Source: an uncultured beta proteobacterium
Lineage (GTDB): Bacteria > Pseudomonadota > Gammaproteobacteria > Burkholderiales > Burkholderiaceae_C
Assembly (NCBI GenBank): GCA_903920695.1
Contig: CAIXNB010000106.1
Location: 1 to 35,905 of the forward strand
Direction: 5' to 3'
DNA length: 35,905 nucleotides
The notes under the pieces are model-generated. The model was not told where the DNA came from. It searched no databases and saw nothing but the letters and a program-made list of their open reading frames with translations. Of the stretch, positions 1 through 6,511 are shown in pieces (position 1 is the stretch's first letter; each line of letters opens with the position of its first letter). Made by a program: the position numbers and the translations under genes.

Positions 1-300
1 AACTCTTAACAATCCTCTTAAATCCAAACCTAATTATAACTGGAATAGTCCGACATCTGTCAGTGGTTTTACTAATTCTGTAACTCCTTATTTGACTTGT
101 CTTTATACTGATTCAACTTCTGGTTCTGCTTTATATTATGGTACAGATAATGCTTCTACAAAACCTACTTTTTGGGCTTTAAGAGTAAATACCGCTGTAA
201 CCGCTTATTCGCCGAACCGGCCCTATGATATAAATAATATTCTTATTAAAATTTCTCGGCCTACAGAAGTGGGTACATATCAGTATGATATTTGGCCTAC
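1..300 (+). other. AT-rich foreign-looking segment with an open reading frame, partial
   Basis: This stretch is strikingly AT-rich, with codons such as AAT, TAT, TCT and ACT, unlike the GC-rich remainder of the window. One plus-strand frame is open from base 2 through to a TGA at 364-366, so it is coding-like and enters the window already open. Its peptide is rich in Ser, Thr, Asn and Tyr and contains WALRVNTAVTAYSPNRP and VGTYQYDIWP. I do not recognise the family; a structural or surface protein of a low-GC phage or other organism is a guess. From about base 300 the composition changes sharply and the last ~22 codons of the frame are antisense to a methyltransferase start. It is either a recent insertion or a chimeric contig end. 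Confidence 0.4.
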
Positions 301-364
301 GATCCCGCTCGCGAAGCAGGCGCAGGAGCTGATCTTTGGAGTAGTCGTCGTAGTTATCAGCCAT
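300..364 (-). pseudogene. 5' stub of a type III restriction-modification DNA methyltransferase (mod)
   Basis: Reading minus from an ATG at 364, the first ~21 residues are MADNYDDYSKDQLLRLLRER followed by D-R. From memory this matches the N-terminus of type III adenine-specific methyltransferases (Mod), which continue with a KLGLVWERDE-like segment. Here the match stops at about base 300, where AT-rich DNA begins, and the frame runs on into unrelated sequence. So only the N-terminal stub is present and the catalytic DPPY domain is missing. No strong ribosome site is visible upstream. The identification rests on a short motif, so it is moderately certain. Confidence 0.5.
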
Positions 365-555
365 TGAAGGATGCGATCAGCTTTCTTGATTGCGGAGCGC
401 CATGGGCGGATTGAACCTGCAACAGGTGATAGGGAACATCGGCAGTGGTGCGCTGCGCCTGGGCTTTGTTGACCCAATCGAGAAATGGCATAGGGCGCGC
501 TGTTCCGAATGAATAAGCAATAGATGAATGCCAGGCTGCTCGAAAAGTCGAATAG

Positions 556-607
556 ATGACGTGTGGCGTCATTCTATTTGACGTATGACGCTTTGCGCAA
601 TGCGTCA
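556..607. promoter_or_regulatory. Candidate operator with TGACG inverted repeats upstream of the XRE gene
   Basis: Two inverted repeats lie next to each other: ATGACG-N5-CGTCAT at 556-572, and TGACGC-N10-GCGTCA at 586-607, with TTGACG at 578-583 also matching CGTCAA at 603-608. They sit directly before the preferred ATG (629) of an XRE repressor, where a self-regulating repressor would bind. The same TTGACG core recurs in the triple repeat at 5578-5610. Operator function is an inference. Confidence 0.45.
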
Positions 608-628
608 ATTCAAACCAACATCCGGCCC

Positions 629-988
629 ATGAATATTGGGCAAGCCATCCGTGAAATCAGGATCGCGCATAAGGCGACACTGGAGGAAATAGCGTTCGCA
701 GCGGACACCAACGCCAGCAACCTGTCCCGCATAGAGCGCGGCACCCAGGGTTACTCGGCTGACACGTTAGATCGCATCGCTAAGGCCTTGGGCGTGACGG
801 TCTCGGACCTACATTTGCGCATGGAGGCAGCATCACGGACCGTGAATAAGGCAGGTCGTGCGGTCGGCGGCCAGAAGCAGCCTTTACTTGACCCCAGCAA
901 GTATTCAGCGTTGACGCAAGATCATCGGGAACTGGTGGACGAATTCATGACCATGTTGCTGCGGCGACAACGCAGCATCAAGACGTAG
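629..988 (+). CDS. XRE-family helix-turn-helix transcriptional regulator
   Basis: A 119-residue phage-repressor-like protein. The N-terminal ~65 residues form an HTH_3/Cro-CI domain: IGQAIREIRIAHKATLEEIA, then NASNLSRIERG as the recognition-helix region, then DTLDRIAKALGVTVSDL. The C-terminal ~50 residues are a less ordered tail with a short helix (DHRELVDEFMTMLLRRQ) that could mediate dimerisation. The frame is open from a GTG at 563, but ATG 629 fits the usual start of the domain and leaves the TGACG repeats upstream as an operator. It is probably the maintenance regulator of the decayed element around it. The family call is secure; target genes are unknown. Confidence 0.85.
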   Translation: MNIGQAIREIRIAHKATLEEIAFAADTNASNLSRIERGTQGYSADTLDRIAKALGVTVSDLHLRMEAASRTVNKAGRAVGGQKQPLLDPSKYSALTQDHRELVDEFMTMLLRRQRSIKT

Positions 989-1178
989 CCGGAGACAGCA
1001 GCATCCTTTAGCAAATATGAATTGCATCTCCTGGTCCTGTCATCGTGCGAAAAGGGCTTTCTGACCAGCGTGTGACCGTCCGTTCCGAACGCTACGGTCT
1101 GGCTCGCAAGAATGGAACTGATATGAGTTATGCCCATCAAAATCTCACCCGGTGAGCTTCGAGTCTGTCAAACTATTG

Positions 1179-1200
1179 CCCTAATTACAGAAATTAGGGG
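1179..1200 (+). promoter_or_regulatory. Hairpin overlapping the ribosome binding site of the DUF932 gene
   Basis: CCCTAATT (1179-1186) and AATTAGGG (1192-1199) form a perfect 8-bp stem with a 5-nt loop. The right arm contains the AGGGG Shine-Dalgarno sequence lying about 6 nt before ATG 1207, so the folded mRNA would hide the ribosome site. A second small inverted repeat, CTCACC-C-GGTGAG, lies at 1144-1156. It could equally be a protein operator. Function is inferred from position only. Confidence 0.45.
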
Positions 1201-1206
1201 ATCAGC

Positions 1207-2232
1207 ATGGCGCACAACATCGGACAAATGTTCTATTTCGGCGAAATGCCTTGGCACAAGCTTGGCACAAAGCTCGACAAGCCAGCGACCATTGGAGAGG
1301 CCTTAAGCGCAGGCGGACTGAACTGGACGGTGAGTATGCAGTCGATGGTGCTGGCTGGGGAGCACCAGTCCGCTGTGCCACAACGCCAGGCAATCGTCCG
1401 CGATGACGTGCTGCCCGGTCAACCCGGTCGGGTGCTGGGTGCAGTTCACCCCAACTTCAAGGTGCTGCAAAACCGCGATGGTGCCGCATTGTTTGATTCA
1501 TTGTTTGGCAAAGGCGCAGCGGTCTATCACACTGGAGGCTACCTCAAAATGGGCGAAGTGGTCTGGTTGATGGCTAGACTGCCAAAGAGCATTGTCTTGC
1601 CCGGCGAAGACAAGCTCGATACCTACCTGCTTTTTTCCAACAGCCACGATGGCACATTGCCAATTGACATCCGTCTGACCACGGTGCGTGTCGTCTGCAA
1701 TAACACCTTGACGCTTGCACTGAGGAAGAAAGACCAGGCACACGTCTTCCGGCGTGGTCATAGTGGCAATTACGAGGTCCTCAAGGCTGACGCTGAAGCC
1801 TTCTTCCAATCCATTCTGGCCCAGCAAGACGAAACGCAAATGGTCATGGAGAAACTGGTGCAGGCAAAGTGCAGCGACGATGCGTTTGCCGCATTCTTAA
1901 AGCTGCTTTTGCCTGACCCTACGCGGCCAGCAACAGCAAACGCAAACAAGGCTGTTGAGCGCGGGTTTGACACCCGTACCGCAACCGTTGCAGAACAACG
2001 AGATCAAATTATGGCGGTACACCTGAGCGGACACAAAGTACCCGATCAACCAAAAGTAGTCATTTCGCCAGCAGAAAAGAATTGGTGGGGCGGCCTGAAC
2101 TCGATAACAGCCTGGGTTGATCACGTCAGCGAAATTGATGGTGACCGCTACGCCAATACCATGTTTGGTGGGGGCGATCGACTGAAGACTGGTGCTTATC
2201 AGAAAATACTGAGCACCATAGTGCCAGTTTAG
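1207..2232 (+). CDS. DUF932 / TIGR03299-type phage- or plasmid-related protein
   Basis: A 341-residue protein of the DUF932 family (the 'phage/plasmid-like protein' TIGR03299 group), commonly found on plasmids, integrative elements and phages. Recognisable features are the N-terminal MAHNIGQMFYFGEMPWHKLG, the middle VVWLMARLPKSIVLPGEDKL, and the conserved core YLLFSNSHDGTLPIDIRLTTVRVVCNNTL. The C-terminal NWWGGLNSITAWVDH segment is also typical. The length matches the family. The molecular role is not established in the family; an involvement in element maintenance or replication is an assumption. Its start is fixed by an AGGGG ribosome site embedded in a hairpin (1179-1199). Two small ORFs follow closely on the same strand. 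Confidence 0.85.
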   Translation: MAHNIGQMFYFGEMPWHKLGTKLDKPATIGEALSAGGLNWTVSMQSMVLAGEHQSAVPQRQAIVRDDVLPGQPGRVLGAVHPNFKVLQNRDGAALFDSLFGKGAAVYHTGGYLKMGEVVWLMARLPKSIVLPGEDKLDTYLLFSNSHDGTLPIDIRLTTVRVVCNNTLTLALRKKDQAHVFRRGHSGNYEVLKADAEAFFQSILAQQDETQMVMEKLVQAKCSDDAFAAFLKLLLPDPTRPATANANKAVERGFDTRTATVAEQRDQIMAVHLSGHKVPDQPKVVISPAEKNWWGGLNSITAWVDHVSEIDGDRYANTMFGGGDRLKTGAYQKILSTIVPV

Positions 2233-2248
2233 TCCGCAGGAGCTTACT

Positions 2249-2497
2249 GTGAAACAATTCATGGAAGACGACCTTGAAAGTATTCGCGTCCTTTGTGAGG
2301 CTACCCGACAAAACGTAGACCTTCCCATTGCGCGTCCCGCCTGTTGCCACGAAGCCTGGGGGAACAATGAACCCGGCAGCAGCGGGATTCCGTTCTACTT
2401 GGAATTGAACTTTAGAACCTATCCCCAGCGAATCATGGACTGTCTGCGCAAAGTGCCCGGTGCAGTGAGGGGTTTGGTTATATCAGGTCGCTGCTGA
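2249..2497 (+). CDS. Small hypothetical protein downstream of the DUF932 gene
   Basis: An 82-residue ORF starting with GTG at 2249, 16 bases after the DUF932 stop. It has a good ribosome site (GCAGGAG at 2237-2243, 5 nt spacing). The protein begins MKQFMEDDLESIRVLCEA and includes a central segment PFYLELNFRTYPQRIMDCLR. No family is recognised. The short spacing and ribosome site suggest co-transcription with the DUF932 gene. Its first residues resemble those of the ORF at 3465 (MEQFMG), and both contain the string ACAATTCATGG at the start, which may reflect a shared ancestral 5' end. Confidence 0.5.
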   Translation: MKQFMEDDLESIRVLCEATRQNVDLPIARPACCHEAWGNNEPGSSGIPFYLELNFRTYPQRIMDCLRKVPGAVRGLVISGRC

Positions 2498-2511
2498 CAT
2501 TCGAGGACTTC

Positions 2512-2727
2512 ATGCCCCATAGTACTGACAACGAAATGCCAAGCGCAAGTCTCGTTAATGGTGAGATGCTGTACCCGACCACAATGCATGGCACTCGACC
2601 GGAAATCGCGATCACCTACTCGCCAGCGAACAAGGCACGCCAAGAGGCGGAATACTTTGCAGGACTGAGTTATTGGGGCAAGTTGCGTTATCGGCTATTT
2701 GAGTTCTTGCGCCGTCAGGCTTACTGA
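2512..2727 (+). CDS. Small hypothetical protein, third gene of the DUF932 cluster
   Basis: A 71-residue ORF 14 bases after the preceding stop, with a GAGG ribosome site at 2503-2506 ahead of ATG 2512. The N-terminal half is polar (MPHSTDNEMPSASLVNGEML). The C-terminal half is basic and aromatic (YWGKLRYRLFEFLRRQAY), possibly amphipathic and membrane- or nucleic-acid-associated. No family is recognised. A weaker minus-strand frame (2695-2883) overlaps its end. Spacing and ribosome site support translation; function is unknown. Confidence 0.45.
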   Translation: MPHSTDNEMPSASLVNGEMLYPTTMHGTRPEIAITYSPANKARQEAEYFAGLSYWGKLRYRLFEFLRRQAY

Positions 2728-3464
2728 AAGGTCAACCGGATCAGCGTTGTACGGCAGGCCGCAAGTGATGCAAGGATAACTGTCGCTGCTACGACCGCCG
2801 AACTCCCGGTAGAGATACTGGCCCAGGCGAAAGCGCAGGGCATACCCGAGAATAGAATCCATGGCGTTCTCTAGAAAGGACATGCGTACATTGTGCGTCA
2901 GAACCTTAAGAGTCGCAGAAATTCGCCCCTGAAGTCGGCAACGAACTGAACCACCTACGGCAATTGAAGCCCGCCGGTCAAAGGGAGTTGTCGGCTTTTG
3001 TCTTTTTCACTCCCGGCTGCTAGACTTGATTTGCCTGTGGAGCGAGTCACCTTCACTAAATACCCGGCAGTGTCTGTCCTCGTGCCGGGGGCGTATAGTT
3101 CATTCGTCCCCACCGGCAGGCTGGCTGACCAACACATCAGAAATGCCTGATGAAGAATCACCAGAGATACCAAGTGGGGATGCGCTTTTGAAGTTACCAC
3201 CACGGCCAGCTGTGTCATCCGTGGTTCAAAGACAAGCGGTGTCCATCGTGGCGCTTGTCGGCGGCTTCACCCTATTGGATTGATGCAGACCAGGAGTCCA
3301 CCCGGGGTTTACACTAGCATCGGCTTCGGGAGCGCTGTCGGAGGGCGGCGCGGGACGCGATGACCCATCACCCAATACCTGCAGGTACTCGGCGACGGTG
3401 AGCGAATCTAGAGATTTACCGCCTAGCTCGAAGCCGCTATAGATTTCAGTTCTGTCGTGCGTTT
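2728..3464. other. Gene-poor stretch of the decayed element
   Basis: No well-supported gene lies here. A minus-strand frame at 2695-2883 gives a 62-residue peptide with a CITCG motif (YREFGGRSSDSYPCITCG), but it lacks a clear ribosome site. A plus-strand frame at 3026-3283 has an unconvincing start. A start-less minus frame at 3226-3462 is listed separately. The stretch is best read as eroded coding DNA. Confidence 0.4.
3226..3462 (-). pseudogene. Start-less coding-like fragment, unidentified
   Basis: A minus-strand frame is open for 78 codons, from an upstream TAA (3463-3465) to a TGA at 3226-3228, with no ATG or GTG near its beginning. The peptide has natural composition: IYSGFELGGKSLDSLTVAEY, then a Pro/Ser-rich stretch, ending in MDTACL. 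It looks like the remainder of a longer gene whose 5' end was lost where the plus-strand ORF at 3465 now begins. I do not recognise the family. Confidence 0.3.
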
Positions 3465-3692
3465 ATGGAACAATTCATGGGAAACAGCCCGCACAATGCC
3501 CCGAGTAAGACCTACACTAGGGTGGAACACATCAATGGTGAAAACGGTGCCCGGTTCCACTACATTGCCCGATACCCCGTGGATGATGGAGCGAATCGCC
3601 ACGACCCTAATTGGTACCGTGCCACTGAAAAGCGCCGCGGCTTCCTTCGCAAGCTGGTTGATTCGCTGAAAGGGATGTTCTCCCGGCGCTGA
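3465..3692 (+). CDS. Small basic hypothetical protein
   Basis: A 75-residue ORF beginning MEQFMGNSPHN. The middle is polar and aromatic (RVEHINGENGARFHYIARYP) and the C-terminus is strongly basic and amphipathic (FLRKLVDSLKGMFSRR). No clear Shine-Dalgarno precedes the ATG, so translation is uncertain. It stands between a minus-strand remnant on the left and the convergent replication module on the right. No family is recognised. Confidence 0.35.
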   Translation: MEQFMGNSPHNAPSKTYTRVEHINGENGARFHYIARYPVDDGANRHDPNWYRATEKRRGFLRKLVDSLKGMFSRR

Positions 3693-3732
3693 TGCCGCTC
3701 AGCAGGGCTCATGCACCATGACAATCGAACCT

Positions 3733-3876
3733 CTAGGCGTCTATCGTCAGTGCCGCATTGAATAGGGGCGTCACAGTCACTGCTCCTAATGCTTGCGCAT
3801 CGGTCTGGCCCGGTGCGGTTGTTGCCTGCAGTACTTTGGTGTTGGTCGCCGGTGGTTTCTTGTTTACTTTGCTCAT
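3733..3876 (-). CDS. Small protein, last gene of the element's replication operon, possibly truncated
   Basis: A 47-residue ORF on the minus strand whose ATG overlaps the TGA of the preceding gene (ATGA at 3876-3873), a strong sign of translational coupling. The peptide runs MSKVNKKPPATNTKVLQATT, then APGQTDAQALGAVTVTPLF, and ends NAALTIDA. Similar short Ala/Thr/Val-rich proteins sit after primase genes in betaproteobacterial prophage-like elements, as far as I recall. The abrupt end suggests the C-terminus may have been lost with the neighbouring DNA. Function unknown. Confidence 0.5.
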   Translation of the reverse strand: MSKVNKKPPATNTKVLQATTAPGQTDAQALGAVTVTPLFNAALTIDA

Positions 3877-4370
3877 GTTGTCGCCCCTGTAAATCCGAGG
3901 CACCGTTGCAACTTGCGAAATAGCTCGCCGGGTAGTCCGGCATCCCGTGACTGACTGGCGATCCCTGAGCGATGCCAATTGCTACAGCGCCACGATCCAT
4001 ACCCAGCCAGGTGCAAGCATTCGAGGCAAAGGTGCCTATCGTCTAAATCACGATCACGGATCACCAGCTTGTCTGCCAGCGCTTCGCCGTCATGAAGGAT
4101 CAGCCCCTTGTCCGTGAATCTGGATAACCGCGCCGTGAAGGTGGCAATGTCAGCGCCGGTCATGGACGTGCTGTGTGGCCAGCACCAGCGGTCGGGGTCG
4201 ATGGCGGGTGCCGGGTCATTCGCCGGGGGCTTTTGCTGGTTTGCTACTGCTACTGTTGCTACTCTTGCTATTTGTGTCAGTGCACCCGGTGCAGCAGTAG
4301 CAAAAGTAGCAACAGTAGCAGTAGCAGTCTGCCGTAACCCGCCCTTTTTGAGTAGGTTCGCCAGGCTCAT
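3873..4370 (-). CDS. Hypothetical element protein with Ala/Thr/Val-rich N-terminus and a His/Cys/Trp C-terminal motif
   Basis: A 165-residue protein whose ATG overlaps the stop of the upstream primase fragment (ATGA at 4370-4367). After MSLANLLKKGGLRQ, residues ~15-45 are a low-complexity Ala/Thr/Val tract encoded by a large inverted repeat (4242-4326). The C-terminal part has MTGADIATFTARLSRF, then ADKLVIRDRDLDDRHLCLEC and HLAGYGSWRCSNW. The Cys/His spacing (CLECLHL...WRCSNWH) suggests metal binding. This type of protein accompanies DUF3987-type primases in Burkholderiales mobile elements; its role is unknown. The gene appears intact and is coupled to both neighbours. Confidence 0.6.
   Translation of the reverse strand: MSLANLLKKGGLRQTATATVATFATAAPGALTQIARVATVAVANQQKPPANDPAPAIDPDRWCWPHSTSMTGADIATFTARLSRFTDKGLILHDGEALADKLVIRDRDLDDRHLCLECLHLAGYGSWRCSNWHRSGIASQSRDAGLPGELFRKLQRCLGFTGATT
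4242..4326. repeat. Long inverted repeat (two 29-base arms) with a nested stem, inside a coding sequence
   Basis: Bases 4242-4262 (TGCTACTGCTACTGTTGCTAC plus strand, 21 bases including the first T) pair perfectly with 4306-4326. Pairing continues inward to 4270/4298 with a single mismatch, at 4264/4304. The loop contains a second palindrome, TGCACC-C-GGTGCA at 4281-4293. The structure encodes the Ala/Thr/Val tract of the 165-residue protein. It could form a cruciform in DNA or a strong hairpin in mRNA. Confidence 0.8.
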
Positions 4371-5014
4371 GGTGTGGCCACCAGTAATTCAGGTCTGATC
4401 TGAATCAGCTTCCTTTTGCCGTCCCTGACAATGCGTGCCCGGCCCAGCTCAGCCAGTTCTTTGACGGTTGAATCAATGACTGCCTTTTCACGCAAACCGC
4501 CCGGCCCGAATTGCTGCACTGTCTTGGTCGATACCTTGTCCGTCCCCTCGCGCCTGCAATAGTCCAGCATCCAGGATTCCAGCCGCATCGGATTTGCCAG
4601 TTCAGCAGGCATTGCCAATTCACCCAGAAACCGCTTGGCCTCCAGTAGATGCCATGTAATGACCGGCACAACCGATTCGACACACGCATGATCAATCGGT
4701 CCAATGCTGCCGGCAAAAACATGAAACAGTGCAGCCATGCGTGCCACGTTGTCGGCTGCCTTGCTGCCCACATCACGCAGGTCGTAGAGCTCGCCGCCCG
4801 TGGCCAATTCAGTTTCAATCGCATCATGGAAGGTCACCCATGCCGCTTTCGCATCCGGTGCCAAGGTCAGCATGGCCGGGGTCAGTATGCCGTCTTCATC
4901 TACGGGTGCCGCTCGATCAAGAATGGCTGTCAACCGCGCATTGAATGCTGCCAACGCTGGCCATCCGTCCGGTGGTGGGGTGAACATGCGGGTGCCCATG
5001 GTTGACGTAGGCCA
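4367..5014 (-). pseudogene. C-terminal remnant of a DUF3987/YfjI-like primase-helicase
   Basis: The minus frame from about 5014 reads WPTSTMGTRMF, then AFNARLTAILDRAAPVDEDG, MLTLAPDAKAAWVTFHDAIE, then DLRDVGSKAADNVARMAALF. This is the C-terminal third of the DUF3987-type proteins found in P4-like and integrative elements, where the segment is normally preceded by several hundred residues with a P-loop ATPase core. Here it directly follows the zinc-finger start of the upstream primase gene, in a different frame. A large internal deletion therefore removed the catalytic domains. An ATG at 4999 could allow a 210-residue product, but without an ATPase core. The end of the gene is coupled to the next by ATGA. 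Confidence 0.75.
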
Positions 5015-5283
5015 TCGTCCACCCAGCAGCCCAAGGCTTTGGCAGCGTCCACAAACTCGCGCCCGCCGTCCTTGATCTCATAGGCCAGCACGTCGCCGCC
5101 TTTCTCGCCGCAGCTCATGCACACCCATGCGCCACTGGTGACGTTGACGCGCATGGAATCGGAGCCGCCGTGAAAGTTGCAAGTGGTGGTCTTCCAATTG
5201 GCAGATCGTGGGCCTTTGAGAATCAGCCCATGGTTTTCAAAGTAGGAAACCGGGTCGGGGAGTAGGGTGCGGTCGAAGGGCAT
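4930..5283 (-). pseudogene. N-terminal remnant of a CHC2-zinc-finger primase
   Basis: The preferred start is ATG 5283, with GGAGG 5 nt upstream. Residues 1-91 give a CHC2-type zinc-binding primase domain: MPFDRTLLPDPVSYFENHG, then TTTCNFHGGSDSMRVNV, WVCMSCGEKGGDVLAYEI, and KALGCWVDDG. The likely ligands are C35 and H38 with C55 and C58. Family members normally continue into a primase and helicase region. Here, at about 5011-5014, the sequence switches out of frame to the C-terminus of a DUF3987 gene and terminates at 4930. The two fragments share the bases TGG at the joint. A 117-residue zinc-finger peptide may still be made, but primase activity is lost. Confidence 0.75.
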
Positions 5284-5295
5284 GGCGGCCTCCAA

Positions 5296-5511
5296 TTACG
5301 CCGACACGCCCAACACACGACGCATTTCCGCGACCGGCCATGCCAGACGGCCATTGATTCGCAATGGGCGAATGGGGCCATCTTCATGACAAGCCCAGCC
5401 GCGCAAGGTTTGTTCGCGGCGGTTGAAGTAGAACGCCGCAGCAGCGGTTTCTACCGTGGGGCGGGTGACAGATTCCAGCGGGGGGAACTGTTTGGGGGTT
5501 GCGGTTTGCAT
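5296..5511 (-). CDS. Small DNA-binding-like protein preceding the primase
   Basis: A 71-residue protein: MQTATPKQFPPLESVTRPTV, then TAAAAFYFNRREQTLRGWAC and GPIRPLRINGRLAWPVAEMR, ending VLGVSA. The pattern of a helical start, a tip with NRREQTLRGWA and a closing RINGRLAWPVAEMRRVL resembles AlpA/excisionase-like winged-helix proteins that bind DNA in mobile elements. It lies 12 bases before the primase start, with an AAGGA ribosome site ahead of its own ATG. The triple 11-bp repeat at 5578-5610 lies about 70 bases upstream and is a plausible binding target. Family membership is tentative. Confidence 0.6.
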   Translation of the reverse strand: MQTATPKQFPPLESVTRPTVETAAAAFYFNRREQTLRGWACHEDGPIRPLRINGRLAWPVAEMRRVLGVSA

Positions 5512-5577
5512 TTTGAACCATCCTTTGCCTTGCGGCGTTGTTGATGGTTCTCGATTAAATGCACATTTCCGCCGTTA

Positions 5578-5610
5578 ACTGGTTGACGACTGGTTGACGA
5601 CTGGTTGACG
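5578..5610. repeat. Three tandem perfect copies of an 11-bp repeat
   Basis: ACTGGTTGACG occurs three times without gaps (5578-5588, 5589-5599, 5600-5610). A period of 11 bp places each copy on about the same face of the helix, as in iterons or repressor arrays. It sits between the stop of the coiled-coil gene (5615) and the small DNA-binding gene that starts at 5511, upstream of the whole replication operon. Function is inferred. Confidence 0.85.
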
Positions 5611-5614
5611 ATGA

Positions 5615-6421
5615 TCAGTGCCTCGAAGCTATGTAGGCCTTCACGTCTTTTGAAAAGGCTGCTGTTGATATATTTTCAGCGCGGGCCAATGCGCCAATCC
5701 CTGTAGGCAAGTGCGCGTAGTCATCGCTCGGCATTTGCAATCCTGCCGCGATGCAAAGGTCATAGCGCCTTTTCTGCCTTGCCTCTTGTGTCTCCGCGCC
5801 CACAGGAGCAGCGGGAGATGGGGCAGCTTGTTTCCGCGCAGCGTACTCGTCGCGGACTTCCTGGCGGGCAATTTCCTCAAGCCTTGCGGTCTCGATAGCG
5901 TGCTCGCGGTCACGCTCACGCTGACGGTTTATCGCGGCCTGGTGGTCGTAAAAGGGCGGAGGTGTAAATACAATTTCTGTCTTGTGTCTTTCTGCATCAG
6001 CGATGGCCTTCTCAAGACGTTCACGCTCCACCTTGTCAAAAATGTCACGGGCGCTCGGGTTGATGTGACGTTGCAGGGCGTCCAAGCCTTCGCGCTCGTG
6101 CTGGCGCACGATCTCGCCGACGGTGCCGATGCCCACATCGGTCGCCTTTTCAATTTCTTTTTGCAGCACGGATTGGCTTTGAAGATAGGTATCCGCACCA
6201 AGGCCAACGCTACTCAACTGCCGACCAAGTGCTTCAGCCGCAATTTCACTGGCACCGGGGTTCATGGCGCGCAGCAAGTCTTGATTTCGTTTTAAGTCTT
6301 GCAGATATGTGGCATCAGCCAATCTACTGACCCCGCCATCTACCAGCTTTTCTAGATCGTTCTGCCTATCAATTTCCTTCAGCAGGTCAGGCGAAATTCC
6401 GGTGAGACGTACCCAGCCACG
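5615..6421 (-). pseudogene. Coiled-coil element protein, N-terminally truncated
   Basis: The frame is open from a TAG at 6422-6424 down to TGA at 5615, 268 codons with no ATG or GTG near the beginning. The upstream part still looks coding (TGISPDLLKEIDRQNDLEKL), so an N-terminus was probably lost at about 6420. A TTG at 6322 could start a 235-residue product. The protein has a charged helical centre (KVERERLEKAIADAERHK, RQRERDREHAIETARLEEIA) predicted as coiled coil. It ends in a compact domain, MPSDDYAHLPTGIGALARAE, found at the C-terminus of many prophage proteins of unknown role. The truncation point probably marks the right edge of the decayed element. Confidence 0.6.
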
Positions 6422-6511
6422 CTACCAGCGGCCCACTCGGGCGCGTTCAACTGCAGAATCTAGGTTGAATACTGGGCCGTTGGGCCAATATGGGGTTCAA
6501 CAAGGAAAAAG

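Noticed and set aside
402..512. 36-codon ORF with GGAG upstream (MGGLNLQQVIGNIGSGALRL)
   Set aside because: The ribosome site is fair, but the ORF is very short, has no recognised family, and lies in the upstream region of the methyltransferase stub.
2695..2883. 62-codon minus-strand ORF with a CITCG motif
   Set aside because: No ribosome site, and it overlaps a better-supported plus-strand ORF.
3026..3283. 85-codon plus-strand ORF
   Set aside because: No ribosome site or family match; a minus-strand frame over the same bases looks more protein-like.
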